Shown here: in pieces, positions 1 through 8,205 of the stretch
Layout of the letters: every line of letters begins with the position of its first letter
Position numbering within the stretch: position 1 is the first letter of the stretch
From: Vibrio pectenicida
GTDB lineage: Bacteria; Pseudomonadota; Gammaproteobacteria; Enterobacterales; Vibrionaceae
Length of the DNA: 64,000 nucleotides
Assembly: GCA_024347015.1 (NCBI GenBank)
Contig: AP024889.1
Coordinates: 744,001 to 808,000 of the forward strand
Direction: 5' to 3'
The notes under the pieces: model-generated
Told to the model about the DNA's origin: nothing
Database searches by the model: none
The model's input: only the letters and a program-made list of their open reading frames with translations
Program-made: the position numbers and the translations under genes

Positions 1-2
1 AC

Positions 3-86
3 CGTGGCGCTGAGCTTATCTTTAATAAAGATGGTAGTATTAAACGCACTAACAATATTAAGTTCGAGGTCTCGGCATCGCTATGA
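3..86 (+). CDS. 3' end of a truncated gene, probable toxin partner of the Imm49 gene
   Basis: An open frame runs in from the left edge and ends at a TGA whose bases overlap the ATG of the next gene (ATGA). Only 27 residues are visible (RGAELIFNKDGS... to ...FEVSASL), too few to name a family. Because the next gene encodes an Imm49 immunity protein and the two are translationally coupled, the most likely identity is the C-terminal end of the cognate toxin or polymorphic-toxin effector. That is inference from position, not from a visible catalytic motif. Confidence 0.5.
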   Translation, partial: RGAELIFNKDGSIKRTNNIKFEVSASL

Positions 87-940
87 GAAAAGCATTAAAG
101 TCGCATGTAGGAAACTTTAAAGGTAAGCAGCGAGTCTATGATGCGACGTTGAAAAGGTTTCTTAAAACTAACCAAAAGTGCTTAGAGGATGAAACCAAAA
201 CACGCTTTGGTTTTGAAACTGGTTATGAGAATCAGTTTAAGTTATTTGCGATTGGCCATCATTTGCCTTCAATCTCACAGCAAGAGGTGACAGAGCATGT
301 ATTGTCTGCCCAGCAATACTTAACCTTATGGCAGCGTACGCTGACTCAGCCTGAAGGGGATGTGGTGCCTTTTACCTATCAAGGTGTCGACTTTGAAGTA
401 CCGGCGAGAGGTAAAAAGCAACATATCCCATCACCAGACTGGCTTAATATGGTTTTTATAACCATTGTTGCAGGGAGATACCACGACTTAAATGCATTGA
501 TGGCACTATTGGACAGTAACCAAGTAGAATTTCTTGGAATTAACAGTTCGCTGCACTGTGAAATTGTCTTGCATATGCTTGGCCTTAAGACAAGCAATGA
601 TATTTCCGCAGCCATTGAACAGCTCACTGAGCTTATCGAAAATAAAGATACTTCTACTCTTGGAGAGTGGGTACCTTTTCATAGTATTACCATTACGTTA
701 GGTTTTTTTGATGTAATGCGAGCAGTACATCAGCAAGATCAGGAAGGGTATCGCAACGCTATGCATCGAGCACTCGAAATGCACAAAGAGTGGTGGACGC
801 ATGATGAGGATTTTAGCGGCCGATTCCAAGGTTATGTATCTTTGCCTTTATTAACCGCTGCTCGATATGCCTATGAAAAATTCGGCTTTACCCTCGATTT
901 TGAATCGGGCTATTTACCAACTTATGTGTATTTAAAATAA
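83..940 (+). CDS. Imm49-family immunity protein
   Basis: The 285-residue soluble protein has the C-terminal pattern I associate with immunity protein 49: a helix with ALEMHKEWW, then THDED, then a hydrophobic stretch ending in FESGYLP (from about residue 229 to the end). Actinobacterial members show the same ALELHKxYWTxDEDR ... ESEYLP layout. No signal peptide or membrane segment is seen, so it should act in the cytoplasm by binding and blocking a partner toxin. The start ATG overlaps the stop of the upstream truncated gene, which fits a toxin-immunity pair. The toxin target cannot be told from here. A PoNi-type (DUF1911) immunity protein was considered but fits less well. Confidence 0.78.
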   Translation: MRKALKSHVGNFKGKQRVYDATLKRFLKTNQKCLEDETKTRFGFETGYENQFKLFAIGHHLPSISQQEVTEHVLSAQQYLTLWQRTLTQPEGDVVPFTYQGVDFEVPARGKKQHIPSPDWLNMVFITIVAGRYHDLNALMALLDSNQVEFLGINSSLHCEIVLHMLGLKTSNDISAAIEQLTELIENKDTSTLGEWVPFHSITITLGFFDVMRAVHQQDQEGYRNAMHRALEMHKEWWTHDEDFSGRFQGYVSLPLLTAARYAYEKFGFTLDFESGYLPTYVYLK

Positions 941-957
941 CCTCTTAATTATTAATA

Positions 958-988
958 AGTGTTCCACCCAATTATTTGGTGGAACACT
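958..988 (+). terminator. Hairpin after the Imm49 gene
   Basis: An 11-bp perfect inverted repeat (AGTGTTCCACC / GGTGGAACACT) with a 9-nt loop lies 17 bases after the immunity gene stop. There is no T run behind it, so it may end or stabilise the transcript rather than act as a classical intrinsic terminator. Confidence 0.45.
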
Positions 989-1079
989 CGCGGATAATAA
1001 ATTAAATGAGTGCGAGAATAGTGGCTATTTTCGTGCTTGGTTGATGATTAAACTCGTATATAAATTTAGGAATAATCTA

Positions 1080-1415
1080 ATGAAATTAAAGTTACTGCCA
1101 TTTATGTTGATATTTTTTTCAACCTTTTCATTTGCAGATGAATGTGGAAGTTGGGGATGTATATCAACAATAGAAACCCTTTACACAAATGCTGAGGGGG
1201 TTATTTATATCGGTACCCCATTGGATGAAAAAAAAGCTAATTGCCAGCCAGTATCAGATGTTTATTTTACCCTCAACCCTAATGCTTCAAATGCGTCATA
1301 TATTTATTCTAGTCTCTTATCTGCGTATATGGCAGGTAAAAAAATAGGGCTAAGAATTAAGGAAGGTCACCCTAAGTGTGAATTGTCATATGTCAATCTT
1401 AAATCTACATATTAG
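1080..1415 (+). CDS. Small exported protein of unknown function (tandem paralogue 1)
   Basis: I chose the ATG at 1080, behind an AGGA, over an upstream TTG at 1041 because it puts a clear signal peptide first (MKLKLLPFMLIFFSTFSFA, then DECGSWGC). The mature protein is about 92 residues with several cysteines. It shares a pattern with the two following frames: a short beta-type stretch (GVIYIG), a cysteine, then a SSLLSAYMAGKKIGLRI segment and a second conserved cysteine near the end (KCELSYV). I know this pattern from small periplasmic proteins of unknown function in gamma-proteobacteria. It is the only intact copy of three in tandem. Function is not known. Confidence 0.65.
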   Translation: MKLKLLPFMLIFFSTFSFADECGSWGCISTIETLYTNAEGVIYIGTPLDEKKANCQPVSDVYFTLNPNASNASYIYSSLLSAYMAGKKIGLRIKEGHPKCELSYVNLKSTY

Positions 1416-1425
1416 GAATTAGACT

Positions 1426-1790
1426 GTGATTAATAGAATTAATATTACAAAGTTATTGGGTTTTGTTCTAGTCTTGCTCTCAGGTATGACATTTGCAGGC
1501 CATACTAACCGTGATGTTACCATCACTCAGATACACCCTATATCATCGAATCGCCCTGCATCACCGAATACTCAAGATACGATTAGAGTGTATGTAAACC
1601 CTGCGCCTTGGGTGATACAGCTTGTCGTCATGATGCTGCTGATCTCTTAAAGGAAGACAGCCACTTGTTGTCATCTTTGTTAATGGCATGGACAACTGGA
1701 AAAGCGATAAAAATGGAAGTAGATGATCGCAGTGTTCCAACCGGAGGTAATGATATCGTCTGTCAGCTAACTGCGCTTTATGTTAATTAG
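1426..1790 (+). pseudogene. Frameshifted exported paralogue 2
   Basis: A GTG start with a TAGGAATT upstream opens a signal peptide (LLGFVLVLLSGMTFAG). The frame runs to about 1608 and then dies at 1650, while a second frame covering 1608-1790 continues the same protein (DTACRHDAADLL..., LLSSLLMAWTTGKAIKMEV, IVCQLTALYVN). Joining the two frames near 1606-1611 restores the cysteine, SLLxAxxxGK and second cysteine pattern of the intact neighbour. A one-base deletion (or two-base insertion) explains it. No slippery heptamer is apparent, so decay or a sequencing error is more likely than programmed frameshifting. Confidence 0.62.
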
Positions 1791-1821
1791 TATTAAATTC
1801 TTTTACAATAATGGAAAAACG

Positions 1822-2173
1822 ATGAAAAAATTGTTTTTTATTTTAGGTGGTCTATTTATTACTACGAGCGTAATGGCTGCAGATTATTATCGAAATAAAA
1901 CCATAGTGGGTGCTGGCATCTACTATAATGGTGGCAATAGTATCCTATTTATCGATATTGACGGTGATAAATCAGGCATGCCTGCTTGTTGATTCTTCAG
2001 GCCGCCTAGCAATAGATAGCACTGCTCCTAACTTTAAAGAAATGGTAAGTTTTGCTTTAACCGCCTACACATCTAAACAAAATTCTGTTGATATCTATGT
2101 TACGCCAACGTGTAACTATTGGAGTAACTCACAAGATATAAAAGGTATTAAAATTGGCAGCATGCCTTTTTAA
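1822..2173 (+). pseudogene. Frameshifted exported paralogue 3
   Basis: The ATG at 1822 starts a good signal peptide (MKKLFFILGGLFITTSVMA). The frame ends at a TGA at 1990-1992 right after SGMPAC, and the continuation DSSGRLAIDS... ALTAYTSKQNSVDIYV ... TCNYW is in the next frame to 2173. Skipping one T after the PAC cysteine gives PAC-DSSGR, which matches the family layout, so a single-base insertion around 1988-1991 is the simplest reading. This is the second disrupted copy in a row, pointing to relaxed selection or an error-prone stretch of assembly. Confidence 0.62.
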
Positions 2174-2186
2174 ATGATCTCTAATT

Positions 2187-2212
2187 AGGAGATATTATTT
2201 TTAATGTCTCCT
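2187..2212 (+). terminator. Hairpin closing the small-exported-protein cluster
   Basis: A 10-bp stem (AGGAGATATT / AATGTCTCCT, one T-G pair) with a loop of A and T residues lies shortly after the third paralogue. No strong T run follows. The rest of the gap to wecB at 2416 shows nothing I can name. Confidence 0.4.
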
Positions 2213-2415
2213 ATGCCCTTGATTTGACGTTATTCACTTCACTGCTTCAATATCACACCTATGACCAACCGCCTATTAAAACTTCTCAAGTGAGTTAAAA
2301 CGTCCAAGCTGCGCCTAGGGCACCTGTTATAGCCTAAGTCATCAATTTTCTTTTTAAAACTGAAAGTTTTTAAGGGGAAAGCTCAGCAGTATTTTAGAGT
2401 TATGGTGAATAGGTG

Positions 2416-3540
2416 ATGGCGAAGAAAAAAATACTCACGGTTTTTGGCACTCGGCCAGAGGCAATAAAAATGGCGCCCTTGGTGCGTGCGCTAGCTAAAG
2501 ATGCACGTTTTGAAGCAAAATGCTGCGTAACCGCGCAGCACAGAGAAATGCTTGATCAGGTGCTGGAGGTGTTCTCAATTACACCCGATTACGATTTAAA
2601 TGTGATGCAGAAAGGTCAGACGCTTAATGAAGTCACCGCGCGTATTGTGCTTGAACTTAAACCGATATTAACAGCGTTTAAGCCTGATGTGGTTTTGGTC
2701 CATGGTGATACGGCCACTACCTTTGCTGCTAGTTTGGCCTCTTTTTATGAAAAAATTACCATTGGACATGTTGAAGCAGGGCTTAGAACGGGCGATCTCT
2801 ATTCGCCGTGGCCAGAAGAAGCGAATAGGCGACTCACTGGTGTATTTGCGCATTATCACTTTGCGCCAACTTTGGCATCAAAAGCTAACTTAGTGGCAGA
2901 AAATGTCCCACAAAAGCGAATTTGTGTCACGGGTAATACGGTGATTGATGCTTTGTATCTTATCAAAGACAAAATCGCTTTCGATGCTAAGCTTAGCGCC
3001 AACCTTAAACGCCAGTTCCATTTTATAAATCCTCATAACAAGCTTGTTTTGGTCACAGGACATAGAAGAGAAAGCTTTGGCGCAGGGTTTGAACATATCT
3101 GCCAAGCGTTAGCGATGGTGGCTAAGGCTCACCCCAAAACGCAAATTGTGTATCCCGTGCATTTAAACCCTAACGTGCAAGAGCCCGTTAATCGCCTTTT
3201 AGCTGGTATTGATAATATCCTATTGATTGAACCTTTAGACTATTTACCCTTTGTCTATTTAATGGATAAAGCCGATATTATTTTGACCGATTCAGGAGGC
3301 ATTCAAGAAGAAGCGCCCGCTTTAGGTAAGCCTGTACTAGTGATGAGAGAGACCACAGAGCGGCCAGAAGCGGTAGCAGCAGGCACGGTAAAATTGGTTG
3401 GTACTAAGGTGCAAAGCATTGTGCAGCAGCTTGATATATTGCTTCGCGATCAAGAGGCCTATAAAGCCATGAGTCTTGCTCATAATCCTTATGGCGATGG
3501 TAAAGCGTGCGCGAGAATATTGGCGCAATTGGCTGATTAG
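2416..3540 (+). CDS. wecB: UDP-N-acetylglucosamine 2-epimerase (non-hydrolysing)
   Basis: It interconverts UDP-GlcNAc and UDP-ManNAc, the precursor for ManNAc-containing surface polysaccharides such as enterobacterial common antigen or capsule. The 374 residues match the usual length of about 375. Visible family motifs in order are [13 protein letters not shown] near the N-terminus, [35 protein letters not shown], and [29 protein letters not shown] in the C-terminal nucleotide-binding half. The frame begins GTG-ATG and I take the ATG at 2416. It stands alone here, without the usual polysaccharide neighbours such as wecC, so its product must feed a pathway encoded elsewhere. Confidence 0.93.
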   Translation: MAKKKILTVFGTRPEAIKMAPLVRALAKDARFEAKCCVTAQHREMLDQVLEVFSITPDYDLNVMQKGQTLNEVTARIVLELKPILTAFKPDVVLVHGDTATTFAASLASFYEKITIGHVEAGLRTGDLYSPWPEEANRRLTGVFAHYHFAPTLASKANLVAENVPQKRICVTGNTVIDALYLIKDKIAFDAKLSANLKRQFHFINPHNKLVLVTGHRRESFGAGFEHICQALAMVAKAHPKTQIVYPVHLNPNVQEPVNRLLAGIDNILLIEPLDYLPFVYLMDKADIILTDSGGIQEEAPALGKPVLVMRETTERPEAVAAGTVKLVGTKVQSIVQQLDILLRDQEAYKAMSLAHNPYGDGKACARILAQLAD

Positions 3541-3595
3541 AAAAGTGAGTGCTTACTGACTTTTGGGGTGGGTGGCGTGATTTATATAAATCAAA

Positions 3596-4147
3596 TCATT
3601 GCCAAAAATTACTCACTCCAGATACGCCATAAGCGCCGTGTTGTTGCGCCGTGGTGAGATCATCAGCACTCACTCCGCCTAGAGCAAAGACAGGCATGGC
3701 TGTAAGCTTGGCAAGCTGTGAAAAGCGTTGCCACCCAATCGGTGTGGCTTCTGGGTGACAACTTGCGATATGAACCGGAGAAATTGTCACAAAGTCACAT
3801 TTTACGCTGTTGGCAATCTCTAGTTCAGCTTGATTGTGGCATGAGGCGGCGATATAGCGTGCCCCCGCTTTTTTGATATCTTTGATAAGCGCCGTATCTT
3901 GGGCATCTTTTGAGGTTAAATGGACGCCTTGGAAAGGGCCAAGCTGGCTGCCATCATAGGACGATGAGTTAATCAGCACTATACCAGTGAGTTTAGGGCC
4001 AAGGATTTGTTTTAGGTTTGTTAAAGAGTGAGTTTTGGCTCGGATTTGACTCATTTCATTGGCGCGGTTTTTCTCCAGCATTTTTATGATGGTGTCTAAC
4101 TCTTCTTCATTACCCGTTATGGCGTACTTTCTTGGTAATTGGCTCAA
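3596..4147 (-). CDS. Orphan thiamine-phosphate-synthase/TenI-like domain protein
   Basis: This is a 183-residue TIM-barrel protein of the TMP-synthase/TenI family. Recognisable pieces are the LRAK-like IRAK (about residue 36), GVHLTS, AASCHNQAEL, a phosphate-loop-like ISPV, and the C-terminal FALGGVSADD. It resembles the C-terminal domain of Nudix-ThiE fusion proteins more than free ThiE (about 211 residues), and the KTK-type pyrophosphate loop of true ThiE is replaced by HIASCHPEATPIGW. The Nudix half is absent here. The neighbours (wecB, converging, and yaeP) are not thiamine genes, so a real role in thiamine synthesis is doubtful. Confidence 0.7.
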   Translation of the reverse strand: MSQLPRKYAITGNEEELDTIIKMLEKNRANEMSQIRAKTHSLTNLKQILGPKLTGIVLINSSSYDGSQLGPFQGVHLTSKDAQDTALIKDIKKAGARYIAASCHNQAELEIANSVKCDFVTISPVHIASCHPEATPIGWQRFSQLAKLTAMPVFALGGVSADDLTTAQQHGAYGVSGVSNFWQ

Positions 4148-4221
4148 GTTTTAGTCCTTATCAAGATACTGGTTCAATCTAAGAAGAAAAATACCATTAG
4201 AAAGTCTTGTGATAAAGCTTG

Positions 4222-4428
4222 TCACGCATCTTCAAAATCTGAAATAAGCAGGTTTGCGGCGGCAAAAGCGGCTTTTTCACGCACCTCTTGAGGAAGGTCT
4301 GCTTGGGAAGCGATATCATTGAGTGCACGTAAGGTGCAGCCAATCGCTTTTGGGATGTAAGCTTGGTCGCCGCTGCCTATTTGGGCGTAGAGTTCTCGAA
4401 TTAACTCACAACAGTCATACACTTTCAT
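4222..4428 (-). CDS. yaeP: UPF0253 family protein YaeP
   Basis: A 68-residue protein closely resembling E. coli YaeP (66 residues): [15 protein letters not shown] near the start, then [13 protein letters not shown], then [16 protein letters not shown] at the end. Family function is unknown. In E. coli it precedes rof (yaeO), a Rho inhibitor; no rof is seen next to it here. Small, acidic and soluble, with no signal or membrane segment. Confidence 0.88.
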   Translation of the reverse strand: MKVYDCCELIRELYAQIGSGDQAYIPKAIGCTLRALNDIASQADLPQEVREKAAFAAANLLISDFEDA

Positions 4429-4653
4429 TTGTAAATTTATTCCTTATTCATTTATTTAAGGTGCTATTGAATATACCCATAGTAACGACAAAACCCTAAA
4501 ATATGGTTTGATCGCGCGCAAAGAATAGGTTGATATGGCCAAGTTATTCTCCTTTGGGTAGATGGTCTCAAAATCAGGCTTTATACCAGCAAAAAAATTC
4601 GATTTTACAAATAAATAACATATAGTGCCGGTTTCATAATAAGGAGAATAAAA

Positions 4654-4788
4654 ATGAAAAAAGTACTATTGATTTTAACGATTTGTATATCGGCAATGGT
4701 CAGTGCTTCAGATTCTGCATACCCTTGTCCTGAGGGAGAGGTATTACGCTGCCCTGCTACAACGGGCTGCTTTTGTATGGCTGAGTAA
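4654..4788 (+). CDS. 44-residue exported Cys-rich peptide
   Basis: A short frame preceded by a strong ribosome-binding site (AAGGAG, 8 bases before the ATG). It begins MKKVLLILTICISAMVSA, a convincing signal peptide, and leaves a mature peptide of about 26 residues with four cysteines in the pattern C-P-E-G...C-P-A...G-C-F-C. An intrinsic terminator follows directly. Start signal, leader, cysteine pattern and terminator all support a real gene. I do not recognise a family; a secreted disulphide-bonded peptide is the plain reading. Confidence 0.62.
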   Translation: MKKVLLILTICISAMVSASDSAYPCPEGEVLRCPATTGCFCMAE

Positions 4789-4806
4789 ATAACATTCGGT
4801 TAAAGT

Positions 4807-4835
4807 AAAAAAGGGACCAAACTGGTCCCTTTTTT
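4807..4835. terminator. Bidirectional intrinsic terminator
   Basis: A 13-bp stem (AAAAAAGGGACCA / TGGTCCCTTTTTT) with a 3-nt loop and A/T flanks on both sides, between the plus-strand 44-residue peptide gene and the minus-strand YebE-like gene. It can serve both. Confidence 0.88.
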
Positions 4836-4859
4836 AGATCTGATCACGCAAAGTTAGTG

Positions 4860-5510
4860 CTAACTTTGTAGTTGCAATTCAAGTTGAGCAGTCAAGTCTG
4901 GTGCTAGTTGCAGCTGTTTTGCGAGCTCTTGCAGGTAAGCCTTTTCCATAAAATTTTGCTCGTCAATAACAATCAATGAAGCAAGGTAGATTTCACTGGC
5001 TTGCTGCGGTGATTGCGCAAGTTTGGCAATTTCATTTGGATCTAGTGGCTTATTGAGTTCATTGTGCAGCATAGTTTGCAGCTGAATATCTGCTCCAGCT
5101 TCTTGCAGTGTTGACTCAATACGTTGCATCTCATCATTATCTACATGGCCATCGGCTTTTGCTGCGGCAATCATGGCTTTTAAAATTAGTTGCTGGTGTA
5201 TGTCGTCATCGCTATTAAAGCTTTCACTATTTTCGGTAGCCGACTGCTTACTTTGCCAGTTATTGTATGCAGAGTATGCGAGAGCTCCAAGTGCTGCCGC
5301 GCCGCCAATCTTTAGTGCGTTTTTACCGACTTTTTTGCCGATCTTTTTAGTCTTTTTAGAGCCCATTAATAAGCCGACAAGTCCACCACCAAGAGCGCCT
5401 GCTCCGAGTGTCTTAAGTGACCCAGAGTTTGAGGCTTGCTGAACTTTTTGCTGGCCTTGGCGAGCGAGATCTGAGTTTAATGCTTGGTTGAGTAAACTTT
5501 TTAAATCCAT
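4860..5510 (-). CDS. YebE-like DUF533 / TerB-like protein
   Basis: This 216-residue protein matches the layout of E. coli YebE (219 residues). It has a polar Gln-rich N-terminus (about 1-30), a Gly/Ala-rich hydrophobic stretch (GAGALGGGLVGLLMG) followed by a Lys-rich patch (KKTKKIGKKVGKN) and a second Gly/Ala stretch. The C-terminal half is a TerB-like helical domain containing KADGHVDNDEMQ. The glycine-rich segments suggest membrane association. Function in the family is unknown; in enterics yebE is linked to envelope stress. It ends at the shared terminator. Confidence 0.8.
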   Translation of the reverse strand: MDLKSLLNQALNSDLARQGQQKVQQASNSGSLKTLGAGALGGGLVGLLMGSKKTKKIGKKVGKNALKIGGAAALGALAYSAYNNWQSKQSATENSESFNSDDDIHQQLILKAMIAAAKADGHVDNDEMQRIESTLQEAGADIQLQTMLHNELNKPLDPNEIAKLAQSPQQASEIYLASLIVIDEQNFMEKAYLQELAKQLQLAPDLTAQLELQLQS

Positions 5511-5600
5511 TTATGCCTCCTTGGTTATCGCCATTCTAGCTTAACGTAAATGAATACAAGATTAATACATGAATTGGTAAATAGATGTGAGTGAGAAATA

Positions 5601-5629
5601 AAAAAAACGGGCTGCCGCCCGTTTTTTTT
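5601..5629 (-). terminator. Intrinsic terminator of purMN
   Basis: ACGGGC / GCCCGT stem with a TGCC loop, flanked by seven A on one side and a T run on the other, just beyond the purN stop on the minus strand. Confidence 0.88.
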
Positions 5630-5641
5630 ATTTATAAACAG

Positions 5642-6283
5642 TTAATCTTGCGCATAGCCATGAATGCCAAGGCGCTTACCATCTAGATAGCCTTCTTTGC
5701 CATCTTTCATGGTTAGACGTTCTTCAACCAGCCATTGCACAACTAAGGGATAGATGTTGTGTTCTTGTACTTGGACACGCTTGGTGAGTGTTTCCACTGT
5801 GTCATCTTCAAAGATAGGCACCTTGGCTTGAAGAATGACCGGTCCACCATCGAGTTGCTCAGTCACAAAGTGCACACTAGTGCCATGTTCTTCGTCACCG
5901 GCATGAATGGCTCGTTGATAGGTGTTAAGACCAGGATATTTAGGCAGTAGTGATGGATGAATATTGATCATACGCCCCATATAGTGGCGCACAAATTCGC
6001 CGCTAAGAATACGCATATAACCGGCGAGTACCATCACATCCGGTTTATATTCATCGATCTGCTTCATAAGCTCGCGGTCGAACGCATCACGCGTGTCGAA
6101 CGAGTTTGGATCTAAAGAATGTGCCGCCGCGCCCGCTTTTTTTGCACGCTCCAAGCCGTAAGCTGTTGCTTTATTTGAAAAAACAGCACTTACTCGGCCC
6201 GTTGTGATCTTATCTTCACAAGCATCAATTATCGCCTGTAAGTTTGAACCATTTCCTGAAACTAAAACAACAATACTTTTCAT
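5642..6283 (-). CDS. purN: Phosphoribosylglycinamide formyltransferase 1
   Basis: It transfers the formyl group of 10-formyl-tetrahydrofolate to GAR in step three of purine synthesis. The 213-residue protein shows the N-terminal SGNGSNLQA loop, the catalytic stretch VLAGYMRIL...NIHPSLLPKYPG, and GTSVHFV with the following D-GGPVI. It starts 3 nt after the purM stop, so the two are co-transcribed as in E. coli. It ends at an intrinsic terminator and is controlled by the PurR box upstream of purM. Confidence 0.96.
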   Translation of the reverse strand: MKSIVVLVSGNGSNLQAIIDACEDKITTGRVSAVFSNKATAYGLERAKKAGAAAHSLDPNSFDTRDAFDRELMKQIDEYKPDVMVLAGYMRILSGEFVRHYMGRMINIHPSLLPKYPGLNTYQRAIHAGDEEHGTSVHFVTEQLDGGPVILQAKVPIFEDDTVETLTKRVQVQEHNIYPLVVQWLVEERLTMKDGKEGYLDGKRLGIHGYAQD

Positions 6284-6286
6284 CGT

Positions 6287-7327
6287 TTATTTGATCTCAA
6301 CTTGTTCTTCACCTGCATCAGCATTGGCAATATCACCAATGATCCATGCTTTCTCGCCTTCAGCTTCAAGGAGTTCAACCGCGGCTTGAGCTTGGCTTTT
6401 AGGTAGAGCTACGATTAAACCAACACCACAGTTGAAGGTGCGATACATTTCATGAGTGGTCACATTGCCTTTTTCTTGTAACCAGCCGAAGATACTTGGC
6501 CATTGCCAGCTGTTACCATCAATGACTGCTTTGGTGCCATTTGGAAGAACGCGAGGGATATTCTCCCAGAAACCGCCACCAGTAATGTGTGAAATAGCAT
6601 GGATGTCATGTTTTTCGATCATTTTAAGCGCAGATTTGATGTAGATCTTTGTCGGTTCTAATAAATGCTCACCTATGGTTCGGCCTTCAAGCTCTTGGTT
6701 AGTCTCGGCACCAGATACTTCAAGTATTTTACGTATTAGGGAGTAGCCGTTTGAGTGTGGACCACTTGAACCAACGGCAATAAGCGCATCACCAGCAGCG
6801 ACTTTAGTACCGTCAATAATGTCGGCTTTTTCAACTACACCAACGCAAAACCCCGCCACATCGTAGTCTTCACCTTCGTACATACCGGGCATTTCAGCAG
6901 TTTCACCACCGATCAAAGCACACCCAGATTGGACACAGCCTTCTGCAATACCAGAAACTACATCTGCAGCGGTATCAATATCAAGTTTGCCTGTTGCATA
7001 GTAATCGAGGAAAAATAAAGGTTCAGCACCTTGAACTATTAGATCATTGACGCACATAGCGACAAGATCGATGCCGATAGTGTCATGTTTGTTCATATCC
7101 AGTGCAAGACGTAGTTTTGTCCCAACCCCGTCGGTGCCTGAAACAAGTACTGGTTGCTTGTATTTAGTCGGTAATTCACACAGAGCACCAAACCCCCCAA
7201 GGCCCCCCATCACTTCAGGGCGGCGAGTACGTTTAACGGCGCCTTTGATACGGTCAACTAGAGCGTTACCAGCATCGATATCTACGCCAGCGTCTTTATA
7301 GCTAAGAGAAGTGTTATCAGCACTCAC
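6287..7327 (-). CDS. purM: Phosphoribosylformylglycinamidine cyclo-ligase (AIR synthetase)
   Basis: It closes the imidazole ring of purines from FGAM using [18 protein letters not shown] at the N-terminus and GGLGGFGAL are near-identical to enteric PurM, followed by [10 protein letters not shown] and [12 protein letters not shown] place the start at the GTG at 7327 ([10 protein letters not shown]..., 346 residues) because GAGGA lies about 7 nt before it; the frame also extends two codons to a TTG. First gene of purMN, expressed from a promoter overlapped by a PurR operator. Confidence 0.95.
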   Translation of the reverse strand: MSADNTSLSYKDAGVDIDAGNALVDRIKGAVKRTRRPEVMGGLGGFGALCELPTKYKQPVLVSGTDGVGTKLRLALDMNKHDTIGIDLVAMCVNDLIVQGAEPLFFLDYYATGKLDIDTAADVVSGIAEGCVQSGCALIGGETAEMPGMYEGEDYDVAGFCVGVVEKADIIDGTKVAAGDALIAVGSSGPHSNGYSLIRKILEVSGAETNQELEGRTIGEHLLEPTKIYIKSALKMIEKHDIHAISHITGGGFWENIPRVLPNGTKAVIDGNSWQWPSIFGWLQEKGNVTTHEMYRTFNCGVGLIVALPKSQAQAAVELLEAEGEKAWIIGDIANADAGEEQVEIK

Positions 7328-7369
7328 AAGCAAGTCCTCAGTTTAAATATTGGATATGAAATCGACGCT

Positions 7370-7409
7370 ATTCTAACAGTGGACAACACTATATGGCAAA
7401 CGTTTGCGT
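7370..7409 (-). promoter_or_regulatory. purMN promoter with PurR box
   Basis: On the minus strand TTGCCA (7394-7399) and TAGAAT (7370-7375) form a -35/-10 pair with an 18-nt spacer. The palindrome GCAAACGTTTGC (7396-7407), within a match to the PurR operator at 7394-7409, covers the -35 element, so PurR with hypoxanthine or guanine would block RNA polymerase. The divergent upp gene starts about 95 bp away and might also feel it. Confidence 0.85.
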
Positions 7410-7504
7410 GGGTTTTTCTTTTGTTCTAACTCAAGAATTACACTACGAAATCATTTATAATCAGCAAGTTTGTTAAAATTTTACCTAAATACTCGGAGAT
7501 GGAA

Positions 7505-8131
7505 ATGAAAGTTGTTGAAGTAAAACACCCTCTGGTTAAGCACAAAATTGGTTTGATGAGAGAAGGTGATATCAGTACAAAGCGTTTTCGTGAGTTGGCA
7601 ACGGAAGTGGGCAGTCTGCTGACATATGAAGCAACTTCTGATTTTGCAATGGAAAAAGTGACTATTGAAGGTTGGAATGGACCTGTTGAAGTCGACCAGA
7701 TCAAAGGTAAGAAAGTTACTGTCGTGCCGATTTTACGCGCCGGGCTAGGAATGATGGATGGCGTGTTAGAGCATGTGCCAAGTGCTCGTATCAGTGTTGT
7801 TGGTATTTATCGTGATGAAGAAACGCTTGAACCTGTACCTTACTTTAACAAACTCGCTTCACACATTGACGAGAGAATTGCCTTGGTCGTTGATCCTATG
7901 TTGGCAACTGGAGGGTCAATGATAGCCACCATTGATTTACTTAAGGACAAAGGTTGTAGCCAAATTAAGGTATTAGTATTGGTGGCGGCCCCTGAGGGAA
8001 TTGAAGCTCTTAAAAAGGTCCATCCAGATGTTGAGCTTTACACTGCGGCCATCGATGAGAAACTCAATGATAAAGGTTATATCGTACCTGGTTTAGGTGA
8101 TGCTGGTGATAAGATCTTTGGCACTAAATAA
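7505..8131 (+). CDS. upp: Uracil phosphoribosyltransferase
   Basis: It salvages uracil to UMP using PRPP. The 208 residues start [19 protein letters not shown], the standard Upp N-terminus. The ATG at 7505 is preferred over one at 7499 because GGAG at 7495-7498 then sits at the right distance. The PRPP-binding loop [12 protein letters not shown] and the uracil-binding [12 protein letters not shown] at the C-terminus are present. Divergent from purMN and closed by an intrinsic terminator. No uraA uracil permease follows, unlike E. coli. Confidence 0.96.
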   Translation: MKVVEVKHPLVKHKIGLMREGDISTKRFRELATEVGSLLTYEATSDFAMEKVTIEGWNGPVEVDQIKGKKVTVVPILRAGLGMMDGVLEHVPSARISVVGIYRDEETLEPVPYFNKLASHIDERIALVVDPMLATGGSMIATIDLLKDKGCSQIKVLVLVAAPEGIEALKKVHPDVELYTAAIDEKLNDKGYIVPGLGDAGDKIFGTK

Positions 8132-8140
8132 GTGTATTAA

Positions 8141-8169
8141 AGAAGGGAGCTAATGCTCCCTTCTTTTTT
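8141..8169 (+). terminator. Intrinsic terminator of upp
   Basis: 10-bp stem AGAAGGGAGC / GCTCCCTTCT, TAAT loop, followed by a T run; 9 nt after the upp stop. Convergent metQ lies on the other side. Confidence 0.9.
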
Positions 8170-8205
8170 GTGCCGATATCTGCGGTTAGTAATTTTTACA
8201 CTGGC

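Noticed and set aside
1606..1611. Programmed frameshift in the second small exported paralogue
   Set aside because: No slippery heptamer or downstream pseudoknot is apparent; a simple indel explains it, and the neighbour is broken differently.
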